Shown here piece by piece: positions 12,563 to 23,449 of a stretch of DNA of 64,000 bases. The stretch covers positions 22,797,912 to 22,861,911 of the forward strand of contig CM055093.1 of NCBI GenBank assembly GCA_029204225.1, read 5' to 3'. The notes below the pieces were generated by a model. That model saw only the letters and a program-made list of their open reading frames with translations, was not told the DNA's origin and did no database searches. The first letter of the stretch is position 1, and each line of letters starts with the position of its first letter. The position numbers were made by a program, and so were the translations under genes. Source of the stretch: Diphasiastrum complanatum. Its lineage: Eukaryota; Streptophyta; Lycopodiopsida; Lycopodiales; Lycopodiaceae.

Positions 12563-12599
12563 TGCAGCTCTTCGAACAATGCTCTAAGCAGCAGCAGCT

Positions 12600-13430
12600 A
12601 TGGCGTCGTGTGAAGCAACCCTCTCTCGATCCTCGTCTTTCCAACCCTCTTTCTCTCACGCATCATCTTCCTTTTTTCTCAAACATCATGCCGAATCTTC
12701 CCGAGTATACCTCAAATCGGCTGATTCTTTAAAGCCGTTATCCACCGAAGGCTTGAGCAGCTTCAATGCGTCAGTTTTTGGCAAAACCCTCAAGATCCAC
12801 TACCTCGAGGCATCATCGTCTTCTGTGAAGCAATTTAATAGGTTTCCCCATACGGCTGTGGCTAAGGTGAGCCCTGGAGCGGAGGGAAGATGTATCAGAG
12901 GCAAGTGCTTTGTAGTAGGGGATAATATTGACACGGATCAGATCATTCCTGCAGAGTATCTAACCCTAGTTCCTTCGAACCCCGACGAGTATGAGAAGCT
13001 AGGGAGCTATGCAATGATAGGGCTGCCTGCTAGCTATGGCCATTTCATTGAGGAAGGAAAAACCAAAGCCGAGTATAATGTTATTATTGGTGGAGCCAAC
13101 TTTGGATGTGGTTCATCAAGGGAACACGCGCCTGTTGCCCTTGGTGCTGCGGGGGTGCAGGCAGTAGTGGCTGAATCGTATGCGAGGATTTTCTTTAGAA
13201 ATTCTGTAGCTACAGGGGAACTCTATCCCGTGGAGAGCGAAGTGCGGCTGGCCGATGAGTGCAGAACAGGGGACTTTGTGACTGTGGACCTGGAGCGGGA
13301 TTTATTTATCAATCATTCTTCTGGAAAGCAGTATGCGCTGAAGCCGATCGGTGACGCTGGCCCCGTTATCGATGCAGGGGGTGTCTTTGCTTATGCCAGG
13401 AAGACCGGCATGATTGCAGCCTCAGCATAG
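12600..13430 (+). CDS. 3-isopropylmalate dehydratase small subunit, plastid-targeted
   Basis: A single uninterrupted frame of 276 codons. The protein is the small (LeuD-like) subunit of isopropylmalate isomerase, which with a large iron-sulfur subunit interconverts 2- and 3-isopropylmalate in leucine biosynthesis in plastids; in some plants paralogues serve glucosinolate chain elongation. Residues 1 to about 90 are Ser-rich with few acidic residues and fit a plastid transit peptide. The swivel domain follows: RCIRGKCFVVGDNIDTDQII from residue 97, DTDQIIPAEYL at 111-121, the substrate-loop motif GCGSSREHAPV at 169-179, ARIFFRNSVATGELYP at 195-210, and GDAGPVIDAGGVFAYARK near the end. Length and lack of introns agree with plant homologues. 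The ATG at 12600 is favoured because it opens the transit peptide and follows a TATA box. All key motifs are intact, so the gene is probably functional. Confidence 0.96.
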   Translation: MASCEATLSRSSSFQPSFSHASSSFFLKHHAESSRVYLKSADSLKPLSTEGLSSFNASVFGKTLKIHYLEASSSSVKQFNRFPHTAVAKVSPGAEGRCIRGKCFVVGDNIDTDQIIPAEYLTLVPSNPDEYEKLGSYAMIGLPASYGHFIEEGKTKAEYNVIIGGANFGCGSSREHAPVALGAAGVQAVVAESYARIFFRNSVATGELYPVESEVRLADECRTGDFVTVDLERDLFINHSSGKQYALKPIGDAGPVIDAGGVFAYARKTGMIAASA

Positions 13431-15500
13431 TTCTTTTACACGCATATCATAAACATCATGGAGTTAGGTTGAACTCATCACAATGTTTTTACACTACAAG
13501 TACGTGTTGAAGGTTGTATCTTCATTAACTGTTAGCGAACTTATCTATTATTAAGTTTCTCTTTTGATAGAATGGCAGGGCCTTGCTTTATGTGAAATTT
13601 TCTGCAAGCAAATTTTGATCGCTCTTGATTTGCTGTCACGACAGGTACTGTAGCAAAGTATAGTTTGTATTCTGCTTTTAGCTAATTATCTATATATACT
13701 TTCATTCCGTTGAGGCCTATCGTATAGATGTCTTTGATGTTACTCTATACATAAGTAGACATCGCCCCGAAGCATAGTTTGGTTTACTCAACCTTTCTAA
13801 ATGTCACTTCTAGCCACATCCTATACAAGATCCAATGCTATCGTATGTGAATAAGTCAGTAACTGAGCTTCATAATTTTGCTCTTCAAGGATTATTCTTC
13901 TACTTTAAGATTAGAGGAAAGACCTACTCCACGATAAGCCATTGTCATGCAAAGCTAATGCCACAATGTTACATAGGAAGAGTACATAAAGCACCTATGA
14001 GAACAGGTCCTCAACATGTAGATCAAAAGCAACATTGCAGACATGGTTCATAGATAGATTTCATATTCAAGTTGCAAAAGCGAGAGACTAGTAAAGGAAG
14101 TGATGCAAGAAACAAAGGGAATGCGATTGCCTTACCATTGCAATTTCAGAGATGTAAGAATCTTTAGAGGAAAGAGGAAAGAAATCTTTCTAATCCATCT
14201 TCTAAGACAGCAAGACCGTGCCTAATGCTGGAGGCTACAATCTTCTATTGTTCTTGGCAAAGCATGTGCGCACACATGTACAAAGCTCTTCACTATAGAT
14301 GATAGAACCAGGGAAGACGGGGGATGCGATGGAGTTCTTAGGGTTAAGATAGCCTAGGACCAACATGGAGTTGGGAAGCCAACCCTTAGGAGCCTTATAT
14401 GCAAGCAAATTTAGGTGATTAGCCATACAGACAATCACCATGCATGCATGAGTTCTCTTTGGTGGATTTATCATGCACTAGTAGGATTGATAAATTGCAT
14501 AAGCACCAAAACTCTACAAGCATAGATCATCACATAAATAGGAGTAAACAAAAAGCTGATGATCATATAACAATTACGACACCTTTCTGCAAAGAAATGT
14601 TGTATGAGTCTTCTATAATGAATTGAGGAGCATAAAATCAATAAACTGCAGAATGATTCAAATCACTCTATTTATAGTGTTGTAGAGGCCTTTAGAAGAA
14701 CTGTGAGTATGGCCACACGTTCCAAGAGGGTTTGCTTGCTCCCATGGTCCATGCCACATGGTCTGGTCAGCCTAAGCTCATGTTTGTAAATATTAAAAGT
14801 AGGGACCATGGTAGCGTGCAATAAGAATGCTAATGCCATGCAAATGGCAACATAAGAGTAACTTTATTTTGACAAAAGCCACATAGATTCATGTGCTTGC
14901 CACTAGAGAGGTGCTTAACATACTTGACACCACCCAGGGAGCATTTTTATCCTTCATAGGACTTGCATATTCGGTGGAATGGTTATGAGATTACCCTCTG
15001 CTACACCGATCTACTACTGTCACCAAAGCCATCATAACAAGACTCCTCTACTAATGGATGAGCCATATGCATCTTAAAGCTTTTGCAAACAAATTGTCAT
15101 CGTACTTCTAATGCATGCTATTAGCATAACTAGATAGGAATCTATCGATAATCGAGTGAAACATTTTGATTATATGTTGTTTTTGTTTCAAGCTTGACTG
15201 AAAATGCTTCAAGTGCTTACTGCCTATCTGCAGTCGATTCCATTTAGATTGAATCAAGTTATAAAAGCGTGTTGCAATGTTCTGATTAAGAATGAGCCCA
15301 TTTGTTGGCTCTGCCAGGCAGGGTCCTTTGTAATGATAACAAACATTGACGTGCTTGTCTTTTCATTTTCCATTTTTAGGTTTATATTTTTTATTATACT
15401 TTATGTTAAGTGCAATTCATAACGATGCCATGTTTTCCAATAAGAGTTAAGAGAAAGGATTGCATCGTTTTGAAGATTATTTTTTGTTTTTTTAATGAAT
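13431..15500. other. Downstream intergenic region
   Basis: Holds the 3' flank of the LeuD-type gene and AT-rich sequence. Frames here are short and unconvincing. No RNA gene or repeat boundary was identified. Confidence 0.4.
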
Positions 15501-15501
15501 A

Positions 15502-16203
15502 ATGTGTCGGAGTTTGCTCGATGGTTCTTCTAGCATGACACTGCATCAGTCTTCCTGCGTGGCGCCTACTATTTTTGTTCCAACTTCATGTTGTCAGCAT
15601 GGATGGTTCTTCCATGACCGAGCTGCTTGGTCCTTTCCTTCTTCTTCACAGTCTACGAGTTTTGATCAGTTATCTTATGGGGATATTCTTGCCCAAGCTC
15701 TAGAGCCAAGCTAGAAATGCCCAAATAGTGGTGGCTGTTTTGGAAGCTAGGATCGATGAAGGCATTCAGAAGCACTGGAGCATTCATGTTTCTCCGGAGC
15801 TGGCAACTTTGGCCAATGGATGCTTTATCACTCTAGAAGATGAGGAAGAGATCCCCAGAGGCTGTGGGAAGCTCAACTGGTGGCGTGTGGGAAGCTCAAC
15901 TGGTGGGGTGTGGAAAAGCCAGCGATCGTGGCAGGAGCAGGAGTTGCAGCTACCATGGGTTCAACATCCCTCTCCAAGCTATTTCATGCCTTGCCGCTTG
16001 TGAAGATAGTCACCTTCAAGATTCCAAATCTTCTGAAAATTGGCTTGATGGAGCTGGGGGGAAGTATTTTTACAGGTGGTGCAGTGATGTTTCCTGGGGA
16101 TTGGTTGGTGTCTGCCATTGCAGCTCTGCCTGTAGCTCCATCTTTGGCCCGACTTGGTTATGGTTTGAAGCATCTGCACACAATTGCTAATGCCCCAAAC
16201 TAG
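15502..16203 (+). pseudogene. Host-like conserved protein, disrupted by two frameshifts
   Basis: A protein-like reading runs QARNAQIVVAVLEARIDEGI, then IHVSPELATLANGCFITLED, then (in another frame) PAIVAGAGVAATMGSTSLSK, followed by LGGSIFTGGAVMFPGDW and a stop after NAPN at 16201-16203. The second frame change lies exactly at a 23-bp tandem duplication (about 15863-15908); without one copy the two frames would be continuous. A further shift is needed at about 15701-15710, where the upstream frame ends LAQALEPS. The hydrophobic, Gly/Ala-rich C-terminal half suggests a membrane or organellar protein. I do not recognise the family. It differs in codon character from the surrounding transposons and looks like a host gene or a retrocopy of one. 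Confidence 0.5.
15863..15908 (+). repeat. 23-bp tandem duplication
   Basis: The unit TGTGGGAAGCTCAACTGGTG plus GCG or GGG occurs twice in a row and is followed by the start of a third (TGTGGAAAAG). It causes the frame break in the host-like gene. Confidence 0.9.
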
Positions 16204-18600
16204 ATGGAACATTCTCAAACTTTGAATAGGGTTTATGCTCTTCATGCTATTACTGGCCAGAAACCATGACAGGATCTTATACGGTTTGGCATCACAAGAA
16301 CATCAAAGTTGGCCATAGAGTGGGTGGAAGCAGATTCGCTGGATGCATTGTCTTTTTGCTGCTGCTAAACAGAAGCTTATGAACTCCTAAAAACTTACAG
16401 TGCAATATCACCTCTGCGTTGTCAAGAATTTGAACTATGCTCACTCTTTGTATATCTTGGTCAGACAAATTTTTGTTGCAGCTAACAATTTGTTAAGGTG
16501 ATGTTGTATATAGAACAAATCTTCTTGTTGAAAGATTGGTGGACCTCTCTGTGTCTGCTTCTATCAATTGTGGGTATTTCAGGTTTGCTTCTAGCAACCT
16601 TTATCATTGATCAAGGAGTTACATTGACTCATTTTCATGTTTCCCTATTGCTTCTAGATACAACATTAATGTTGAGAATGAATCACTTCGAAAAGTGTTT
16701 TAGTGATAGTGTCTAACACACTAACAACACACTATTAAGGAATTAAAAATTTGGAAACGAACAGAAAAATGTAGAGCAAGCTAAGTGTAATGTAATATAG
16801 CCCTAAACAAAGAGAATTTGACATGCAATGTATTGAGAGAACCTATGAAGAGTAATAAAAAATCTGGAGGAGTCTCATTGTTTGCACTCAAGATGTTATA
16901 GCAAAGGAAGACATAAGAATGTTGTCGAGACTCTAGATTGAATCTATTGAATCTTGCAAGCTTCTAGAATCAAGCTTATTCCTTCAAGCACAATGTTTAG
17001 TGTAGGAGCCGAGTCCATGGGCTTCTCTTCTTGGAAGGTTGGTAGAGGCTTTGTATGAGCAACATATTCAACACCTGGATGCCAATTCATAAAATCAGCA
17101 AAGAATTCCACCGTGCACAAGGCTTACTATTTCACGCCTTAATTATTAATCTAAAAGGATATATTAAACATGGCCTAACATACACAGCTCTATCTAGATT
17201 ATGAAGTATCTAAAATTATCCCGCACCTCACCTCTCCAAAATCAACAATTCAAAGTTCATACATACACACAAACCAAAATCGCAGTTCACTTAAATATGG
17301 AAAATGCCAACTTCAAATTCCTGTTAGAGAAACTTACAAAGGCACATCTTTTTATTTAATCTTTAAACACGTATCAATACAAAAAAATCCACTTGATATT
17401 TCTATAGATTACGACAATTAAATCCTTACTTTGCCTACAAGAAATTAAAACCACAATTATATAGCCACTTTTGAGAACATGTTTCATGCTATTTGAAACT
17501 ATTGGTATTTAGAAACAACCATATATTATGATGACAACCAAATTATGGATGAATATGACAAACAATATAGAAAACGTAGAAATTATTAGAGCATCTTTCA
17601 AAACAAACAAAGTACTGAAAACCAAACTTCAACATATTCCATTTTCTAGAGACCTTTAATTGTATTTTGAAAATCTCACAAACAAACAACATTGACATGC
17701 TCTCTTCAAACACTTAACACACAACATCTCCCAACATTAACGAACCAACATGGTTTTCAACAAATAATCACAACATGCATAACACTCTGCGAGAGCCAAA
17801 TAGACCGTATTTGGACAAATTTTTATATCCCAACATGTTTCCATGGAGTAACTCATTGCTATTGGAGTGATGATTCTCCCATACATTACTTACTCACCAT
17901 AGTAAACAAATTTTCACACACAACAAGAGCCAAATCCATTTCAAAGAATGAGCTTGCATGATTGTACGTTAATATGAGTAGCAATTTGATTACAATACGA
18001 ACCATAATCTTCTCACTTATTAGAAAGTACATGACAATATCGAAAAGTCATTATGTCCTATTCCACTTACTTGCCTCCTATTAGAAAACACTTTCAGACC
18101 TCACTTGCAAACCATTCAAATTTAAATCAAACAAAACAACTAATACATCATGACAAGCTTTGCAAAAGTCATTCTAATACTCAAACTCAACTAAGAGTGA
18201 CACCTTAGTTTTGGCATATTATCAAAGATAACAAGTTCTCACTTAAACACAAACTTGAGCAAGACAACAATTTTCTACCAACTTCAAAACTAACATTTCA
18301 CTATGACAGGGCCCTTGTGGCTTGCCACTCTCTCTTGTTACTTTCCATATCATATATAAGAAAGCCATCCTAAATGTGTGTAAAAGATTTTCATTTGTAT
18401 TGATCCCAACAAATGAGTCCCAAAAGACTATTATCAACTCACATTTTATCTTGACTTAATGATCTTGGAGGTGAGCTCCAAGGAACCAATGCTTCCAATT
18501 TTAAGGCGACAATCACTAAAATTTGGGTTAAGCACTTTTTTGCATTTTCACATTTGGGGCAAGCCTCTCTTGACTAAAAGATTCGATTTCATCACTCCAT
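16204..18600. other. AT-rich noncoding stretch
   Basis: Only short frames without protein-like character are present. No RNA gene or clear repeat was found. Confidence 0.4.
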
Positions 18601-18639
18601 TTCTTATTAAGCTTTGTTAAAAAAAAAAAATCTTATTAA

Positions 18640-18960
18640 TTAATTTAAGGTCAAATTCTAGGAAAACTATTCTTGATATATATAGCCAAGAAACTACACC
18701 TCCAATGAAAGTTGCAAATGAACTTGTTGACTTTCGATCCTTCTTGTCCCCTACAAAATCTGAATCACTAAAAGCATGCAAAATAATGGAGTCACGTCTA
18801 TTAAGGATTCCAAAGTCGAGTGTACCTGAGATGTATCTCAATATTCTCTTGGCACATTTCCAATGGATAACTAATGGATCTTGCTTTCTTTGGCTAACAC
18901 AGTCACGACAAAATGGTATAAATTTTTCTTTATTTGGGAATTCTGCAACTTTGTGATTTT
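18640..18960 (-). pseudogene. Ty1/copia RT tail and RNase H fragment
   Basis: The minus strand reads CAKRILRYISGTLDFGIL, then AFSDSDFVGDKKDRKSTSSF, then GGVVSWL. This is the connection and start of the RNase H domain of copia polymerase (usual forms LRY..GT...G, SD.D.A.....R.ST.G). The upstream RT is absent: the sequence passes near 18960-19040 into the gypsy-type gag, so this is a chimeric junction of two element types. Confidence 0.8.
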
Positions 18961-19042
18961 CTCCACATGCAAATCATCCAAGTGGTGCTCTAGCCCAATT
19001 TCTCGAGGCTTGTTGTTGAGCGGCAACATAAATGGCATACTG

Positions 19043-20203
19043 TTATGAAGATCCACCTCCCTGATCATTACCATAGCTCCATTGCTCAGCACTTCCGTAA
19101 GGTTCTGGTTCCATCAAATTGGTAGGAGGAGCGGAGTGTTTTGGTGGGGCAGGCAAAGCTAGATGATCCGGATATCCAAGAGTAGATTGTCGTAGTCTTG
19201 CTGCTGGATTGCCTCCATACTGTGGATCTCGATATCCCATCTGGACATACCGTTGCTGAATTATCCGAGGGTTGAAGTTGCAAAAGGTAGTCTCATGGTT
19301 AGGTGAATTACACAGATGGCAAACACTGATTTCCATTCGTTTTTTCAATTGAGGACACTCGTTCACTGTGTGATTTCCTGTACAAATAGAACACCAGACA
19401 TTTTCCCTGGTAGGAAAAGTCTTTGCAAACTTCTCAGGTTCCTTGTTCGCTTCTCCGTGGAAATTTTCCAATGCTTTGATCTTCTCATCAAATTGCAACT
19501 GCAACTTTTCCATCTGTTTCTGCTGGGTCTTCCCAAGTTTCTCGAACTCATTGGGCATCATTTCTGCAGTAGCATTGGCATTCGTTGATGCAATAGTGGT
19601 GGATGTCATAGTAGTCTGCCCTGTTGTATAAGGCAACATACTGACATTCGGCTCATCATCTGAATCTTCATCCTCCTCCCGAATTGCATCGTCCATCGCA
19701 TTTTGCAAAAGTGCGTACTCATTATGGCGTTTCAGTTCACGTCTGATCTGTTTAGGTAGTCCTGACAAAAACCACATAATCATGGCATTTTCATTAATCA
19801 GCTCAGGCTCACATTCAAATCTAAGACGTTTCACCCTCTCGATGTAATCTCGAACCATTTCCCGCTTTCCCATTTTAGTTTTACTTAAAAGTAGGAAAGG
19901 GTCTTCCATAAACTTTCGTGGTTTGAACCGTGTGATAAGGGCTCGTTTAACAACCTCCCAATCTGTACGCTCAGTTTCATCTTGGTTATAGTACCAATCT
20001 TTTGCTGCACCTGTTAAGGCCATAGGAAACAACTTAAGTTTATCTTGAGGATAAATCTCACCATAGACCTCACAGGATTCAGCATAGATCTGAAGAAATC
20101 TAACTGGATCTGTTAATCCATTATATTTAGGTAGATCCAATCGGGGTGCTCTTCTAACAATAATTGGATTGACCTCCTGTGGAGCACCTCCAGGCGCAGC
20201 CAT
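19043..20203 (-). CDS. Ty3/gypsy-type gag polyprotein
   Basis: An intact frame of 386 codons on the minus strand, start at 20203. It begins MAAPGGAPQEVNPIIVRRAP, then LDLPKYNGLTDPVRFLQIY. The capsid-like region includes LFPMALTGAAKDWYYNQ and YIERVKRLRFECEP. A Gln/Lys-rich segment follows, then two Cys-His knuckles: CSICTGNHTVNEC (C-x2-C-x3-H-x4-C) and CHLCNSPNHETTFC (C-x2-C-x4-H-x4-C). Gag forms the virus-like particle and binds element RNA. The frame ends at 19043 beside copia debris, so protease, RT and integrase of this element are missing; it is non-autonomous at best. Upstream lie its motif-rich leader, primer site and LTR in the correct order. Confidence 0.85.
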   Translation of the reverse strand: MAAPGGAPQEVNPIIVRRAPRLDLPKYNGLTDPVRFLQIYAESCEVYGEIYPQDKLKLFPMALTGAAKDWYYNQDETERTDWEVVKRALITRFKPRKFMEDPFLLLSKTKMGKREMVRDYIERVKRLRFECEPELINENAMIMWFLSGLPKQIRRELKRHNEYALLQNAMDDAIREEDEDSDDEPNVSMLPYTTGQTTMTSTTIASTNANATAEMMPNEFEKLGKTQQKQMEKLQLQFDEKIKALENFHGEANKEPEKFAKTFPTRENVWCSICTGNHTVNECPQLKKRMEISVCHLCNSPNHETTFCNFNPRIIQQRYVQMGYRDPQYGGNPAARLRQSTLGYPDHLALPAPPKHSAPPTNLMEPEPYGSAEQWSYGNDQGGGSS

Positions 20204-20457
20204 CTTACAAATTTAGATCAAATTGATAATGTGATTGGATATAGATTTTTCCAAAAACTATCTCAGATTAGATCTGCTAGCTCTATTCCACTTTTCAAGA
20301 ATCTGATTCTATATGATGAAAAACTATCCAAAATTCGATCAATCGATACTTCTCAAAAAATAATAAATCTCTCTGAGTCCAATTCAGAATATATCAGATT
20401 TGATCCAAATTTTAACAGAGACTTGATCTGAAAAATCAGAAACTAAAAATAGGACTG

Positions 20458-21096
20458 GCGAAGGTTCTCTAGGCGAAGGTTGTCTCGGCAAAGGTTCAAC
20501 AGTGCTATTTTGGGATAAAAATTCTCTGAACATTTTTTTGGCAATTTCTTGGAAAATAACCTTCGTCGACTTCTCAGCTGGAAGATCTGACATAGATAAA
20601 ACTATGAAAAACTGGACGAAGGTTTCTGACACAAGAAAATACAGTTTTTGTGATCTGGCGAGGGTAAAAATCAAGATTTTTTGTGATCTGATCAAGATAA
20701 ACCTTCGTCGAACTCAAAAATAGTATTTTTATATAAATAGAATGTTCTGGAAACTCGGCAAAGGTTCTGGCAAAGGATCAAGAGTGATACTAGTAATTTT
20801 GCAAAAAAGTGACTTTTTTGACAAAAATATGACAATATGACAACTGATCCTCTGAAAATCTTTCTATTTTTGGTATTATTCTTCGTCGACCTGGCAGAAG
20901 ATAGATCTGAATCACATCTAAGCACAGTGAATTGGGTGAAGGTTCTTTTTCTGTATTTTTTTATGGTTTTGATAATTTTTGGTGTTTTTTGGTGGTTTTT
21001 CTGATGTTTCTGGAAATCTGCTGGGAATTAATCTTCGCCCTTCAAACTGAAGGTTTTGTAAACAAAATCGAAGGTGTTTGCAACTCGACGAAGGTT
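20458..21096 (-). repeat. Gypsy leader with about 15 copies of a GCGAAGGTT-type motif
   Basis: On the + strand: GCGAAGGTT at 20458 and 20473; GCAAAGGTT at 20488 and 20758; ACGAAGGTT at 20616; GCGAGGGT at 20658; GGCAAAGGA at 20769; GTGAAGGTT at 20936; CTGAAGGTT at 21047; TCGAAGGT at 21068; TCGACGAAGGTT at 21085. In reverse orientation: AACCTTCGTCGA at 20558 and 20700; CTTCGTCGAC at 20881; AATCTTCGC at 21030. The region is the leader between primer site and gag of the minus-strand element. Copies in opposite orientation can pair with each other in RNA. The function is unknown. Confidence 0.8.
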
Positions 21097-21415
21097 TCCT
21101 GAAAGAGGGTAAAAAGTTTTGGGCTCTGATGACGCTTTTTTGTCTCTTTTTGACCAAATTTGACAGATTTGACCGATTTTTGTTATTTTCTCTGATATCT
21201 CAAATCCAAATGGATCTTAAGATTGGTGATTTGAATAGCTTTTCCTGTTTAATAATCAGATTAGATTTCAAACAAGCAAATCCACTCAAAATTTAGCAAA
21301 ATCAATACCAAACTGACCCTACAATGCAGTTTTAACACTATTCATGCCACGACAAGATGCCTAATGCAAGCTAACCATCAGCCAAACATGCTGCAAACTG
21401 AAAAATTGGAGTAGC

Positions 21416-21433
21416 TCCCCGGCAACGGCGCCA
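21416..21433 (-). other. Primer binding site of the gypsy element
   Basis: The minus strand reads TGGCGCCGTTGCCGGGGA, the well-known primer site of plant Tat/Athila-type gypsy elements. It starts four bases after the LTR end (CACTACA). Orientation and position agree with the gag at 20203. Confidence 0.9.
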
Positions 21434-21437
21434 AAAT

Positions 21438-22200
21438 TGTAGTGGGTTTCTTTCCTTGCCTAACTTGAATCCAAGATCTAGTCAATCTAGCATCAAAGAG
21501 ACGGAGTTAGTTGTCACGCGTAGGTTCGTTCCCATGAGAGTGATAGTATAGTTCAGATTTCAACATGAATGGAAGATCTAACACTAACATCCATTAACAC
21601 TAAGTATTAACATTACATCCATTAAACCTAAATCCACAACAATAATAGAAACTTACTCTTCTCTCTCTCCCTTTCTCTCTCACAAAAAGCATAAGAAATA
21701 GCTATCCCAATAATGATAAGATCCAACAATTAGCAAAATCCAAAGAAAGCATGAGAAATGGAGGAAAAGAGAGGAAGAGCAAGGACATTCATCAATTCAT
21801 TTCTAAAGAGAACCAATCTGCTTTATTGAAATGAGGGAATGAACATGAGGAACAACTCGAGTTGGTCCCTTTTTATAGTAGAGAGGAGTACCCTGGCCTC
21901 TGAATCCTATTGGTCCAGTCTTGCCTCTCTTTTTATTCAAGTTTAAAAAAGTGTGGGAATCATCAAAATTGGAGGGAAACCCAACTTTATTCACTAACTT
22001 GACATTTGGGCCCTACGACATTAAAAGTCCCGCAAAAAGGCCTAAAGTCCTTTTATTAACTTTTAACTAATCAATCAAATAACTATGTGATCATTGGGTT
22101 GGACTTACACACGTAGGGTGCCAAATCCCTCTCACTTATTAACTAGGGTTTGGGTGGCCTTGGGATCCGCAAACCCTCCAACACACAAAATAAAACCCAT
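21438..22200 (-). repeat. 5' LTR of the gypsy element (outer end not fixed)
   Basis: On the minus strand the LTR ends ...CACTACA just before the primer site. Its right-hand end on the + strand cannot be fixed because no 3' LTR is present to compare; the limit given is approximate. About 350 bases resemble the repeat at 2230-2650. Confidence 0.6.
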
Positions 22201-23014
22201 ACCAATATAAAGCTCTTTTCATACTGAGTCTCTCCCTTGACTTCCTTAAAAACCCTAAACAATCTCAAAATACCAAAAATCCTAAAAAATAAAAAAACAA
22301 CAAAAACCTTAAAAAAATCCAAAAACACCAGAAACTCATATGAATCACCTTATACAAAGTTTCGAATTTTTGAGCATATTCCAAATCTGCGAAATACAGA
22401 TCATGTTAGAGTTGATTCTTGCATTTCATTGCCATATTAATATTTGAATCAACTACAACAAGATCGAAACAAATTTAGATAAAATTTGTTCAATCTTTAG
22501 TCCAGTCACATGTTCAACGTGTTTTCAACTACGTGTTCCACACACCGATCCAATCTTGAGCATGAACATTTACCATTAACAACATCCCCATCAACAGATT
22601 TTGGAGGGGGGGGGGAGAGTGTGGATCTGCTTGGATCTAGTGAAGTAGTTACATTGCCAACAACAACATCAACAAGATTGACAGCCAAGGTCACAAGTTA
22701 ATTATGAAAAAGACAAGGCTAAAGAAGGCAGATGGGCAATCCAAAACAACTCAATCAGAAGAAGTACCCCAGTCATGATGAAGATCCTTCAGAAAGGGAA
22801 ACACAAGCATTGGAAAATCAGTCTCCTTCTTCAACCGGCCTCTTGCCATACTTCTACGCCCATTCTCATGCCTATCATTCACACCACCTACGATGTCACC
22901 ACCTCCACCCTACCTTGTTCACTGTTATTATGAGAAATCTCCAGTTTTTGATAGTCTTATCGAAACAACTATAGATCATTGCAAATGTCCTATGAAGACT
23001 AACTACAATCTACA
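22201..23014. other. Noncoding or decayed sequence
   Basis: Holds A-rich sequence, a G-run at about 22606-22616 and short unconvincing frames. Nothing further is supported. Confidence 0.35.
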
Positions 23015-23206
23015 ATGGTTGCCAAAAGAAGATCTAAGAAGTAGGCGAAGCAGCTAGAAGAAATAAAGAGGAAGATCCAAGAAGTTGAGGAGGAAAGGAC
23101 AAAACTTAAGCAACAGGTGAGTCACATTGATCTTGATCAAAAGAAACTCTCTGGAGCAATGATAGTTGAATCCCCTCTTATGAAGCCCGAAGAGATCCAA
23201 AAGTAA
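23015..23206 (+). pseudogene. Short coiled-coil frame with an internal stop
   Basis: Reads MVAKRRSKK, a TAG, then AKQLEEIKRKIQEVEEERTK and LKQQVSHIDLDQKKL, ending at TAA 23204-23206. The heptad-like Leu/Ile spacing suggests a coiled coil. I do not recognise the family; it may be the start of a retroelement gag. Confidence 0.35.
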
Positions 23207-23449
23207 TGGATCAAAAGAAAGAGCTGTAGAAAAAGAAAGATGAAGACAACCGTGAACCTGCAAATAAAACGAGCTCCTCACCCAACAAGTGGTCAAAGAT
23301 CGACATTGCAAGGGTCAAAAACTACAACTGTAGAACTATTAGTTCCTTCACCCTGTCACCAAGCCTTTATCATGTTTCCTTACCATTATCAAACCATCCA
23401 CCCAAATCTATTCCTACCACCAATTTTGATGAGTCCATCCCCTTGAGAC

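Noticed and set aside
17692-17961. 89-codon frame MTCSLQTLNTQ...
   Set aside because: Isolated in AT-rich DNA, with no motif and no neighbouring exon; length is within chance.
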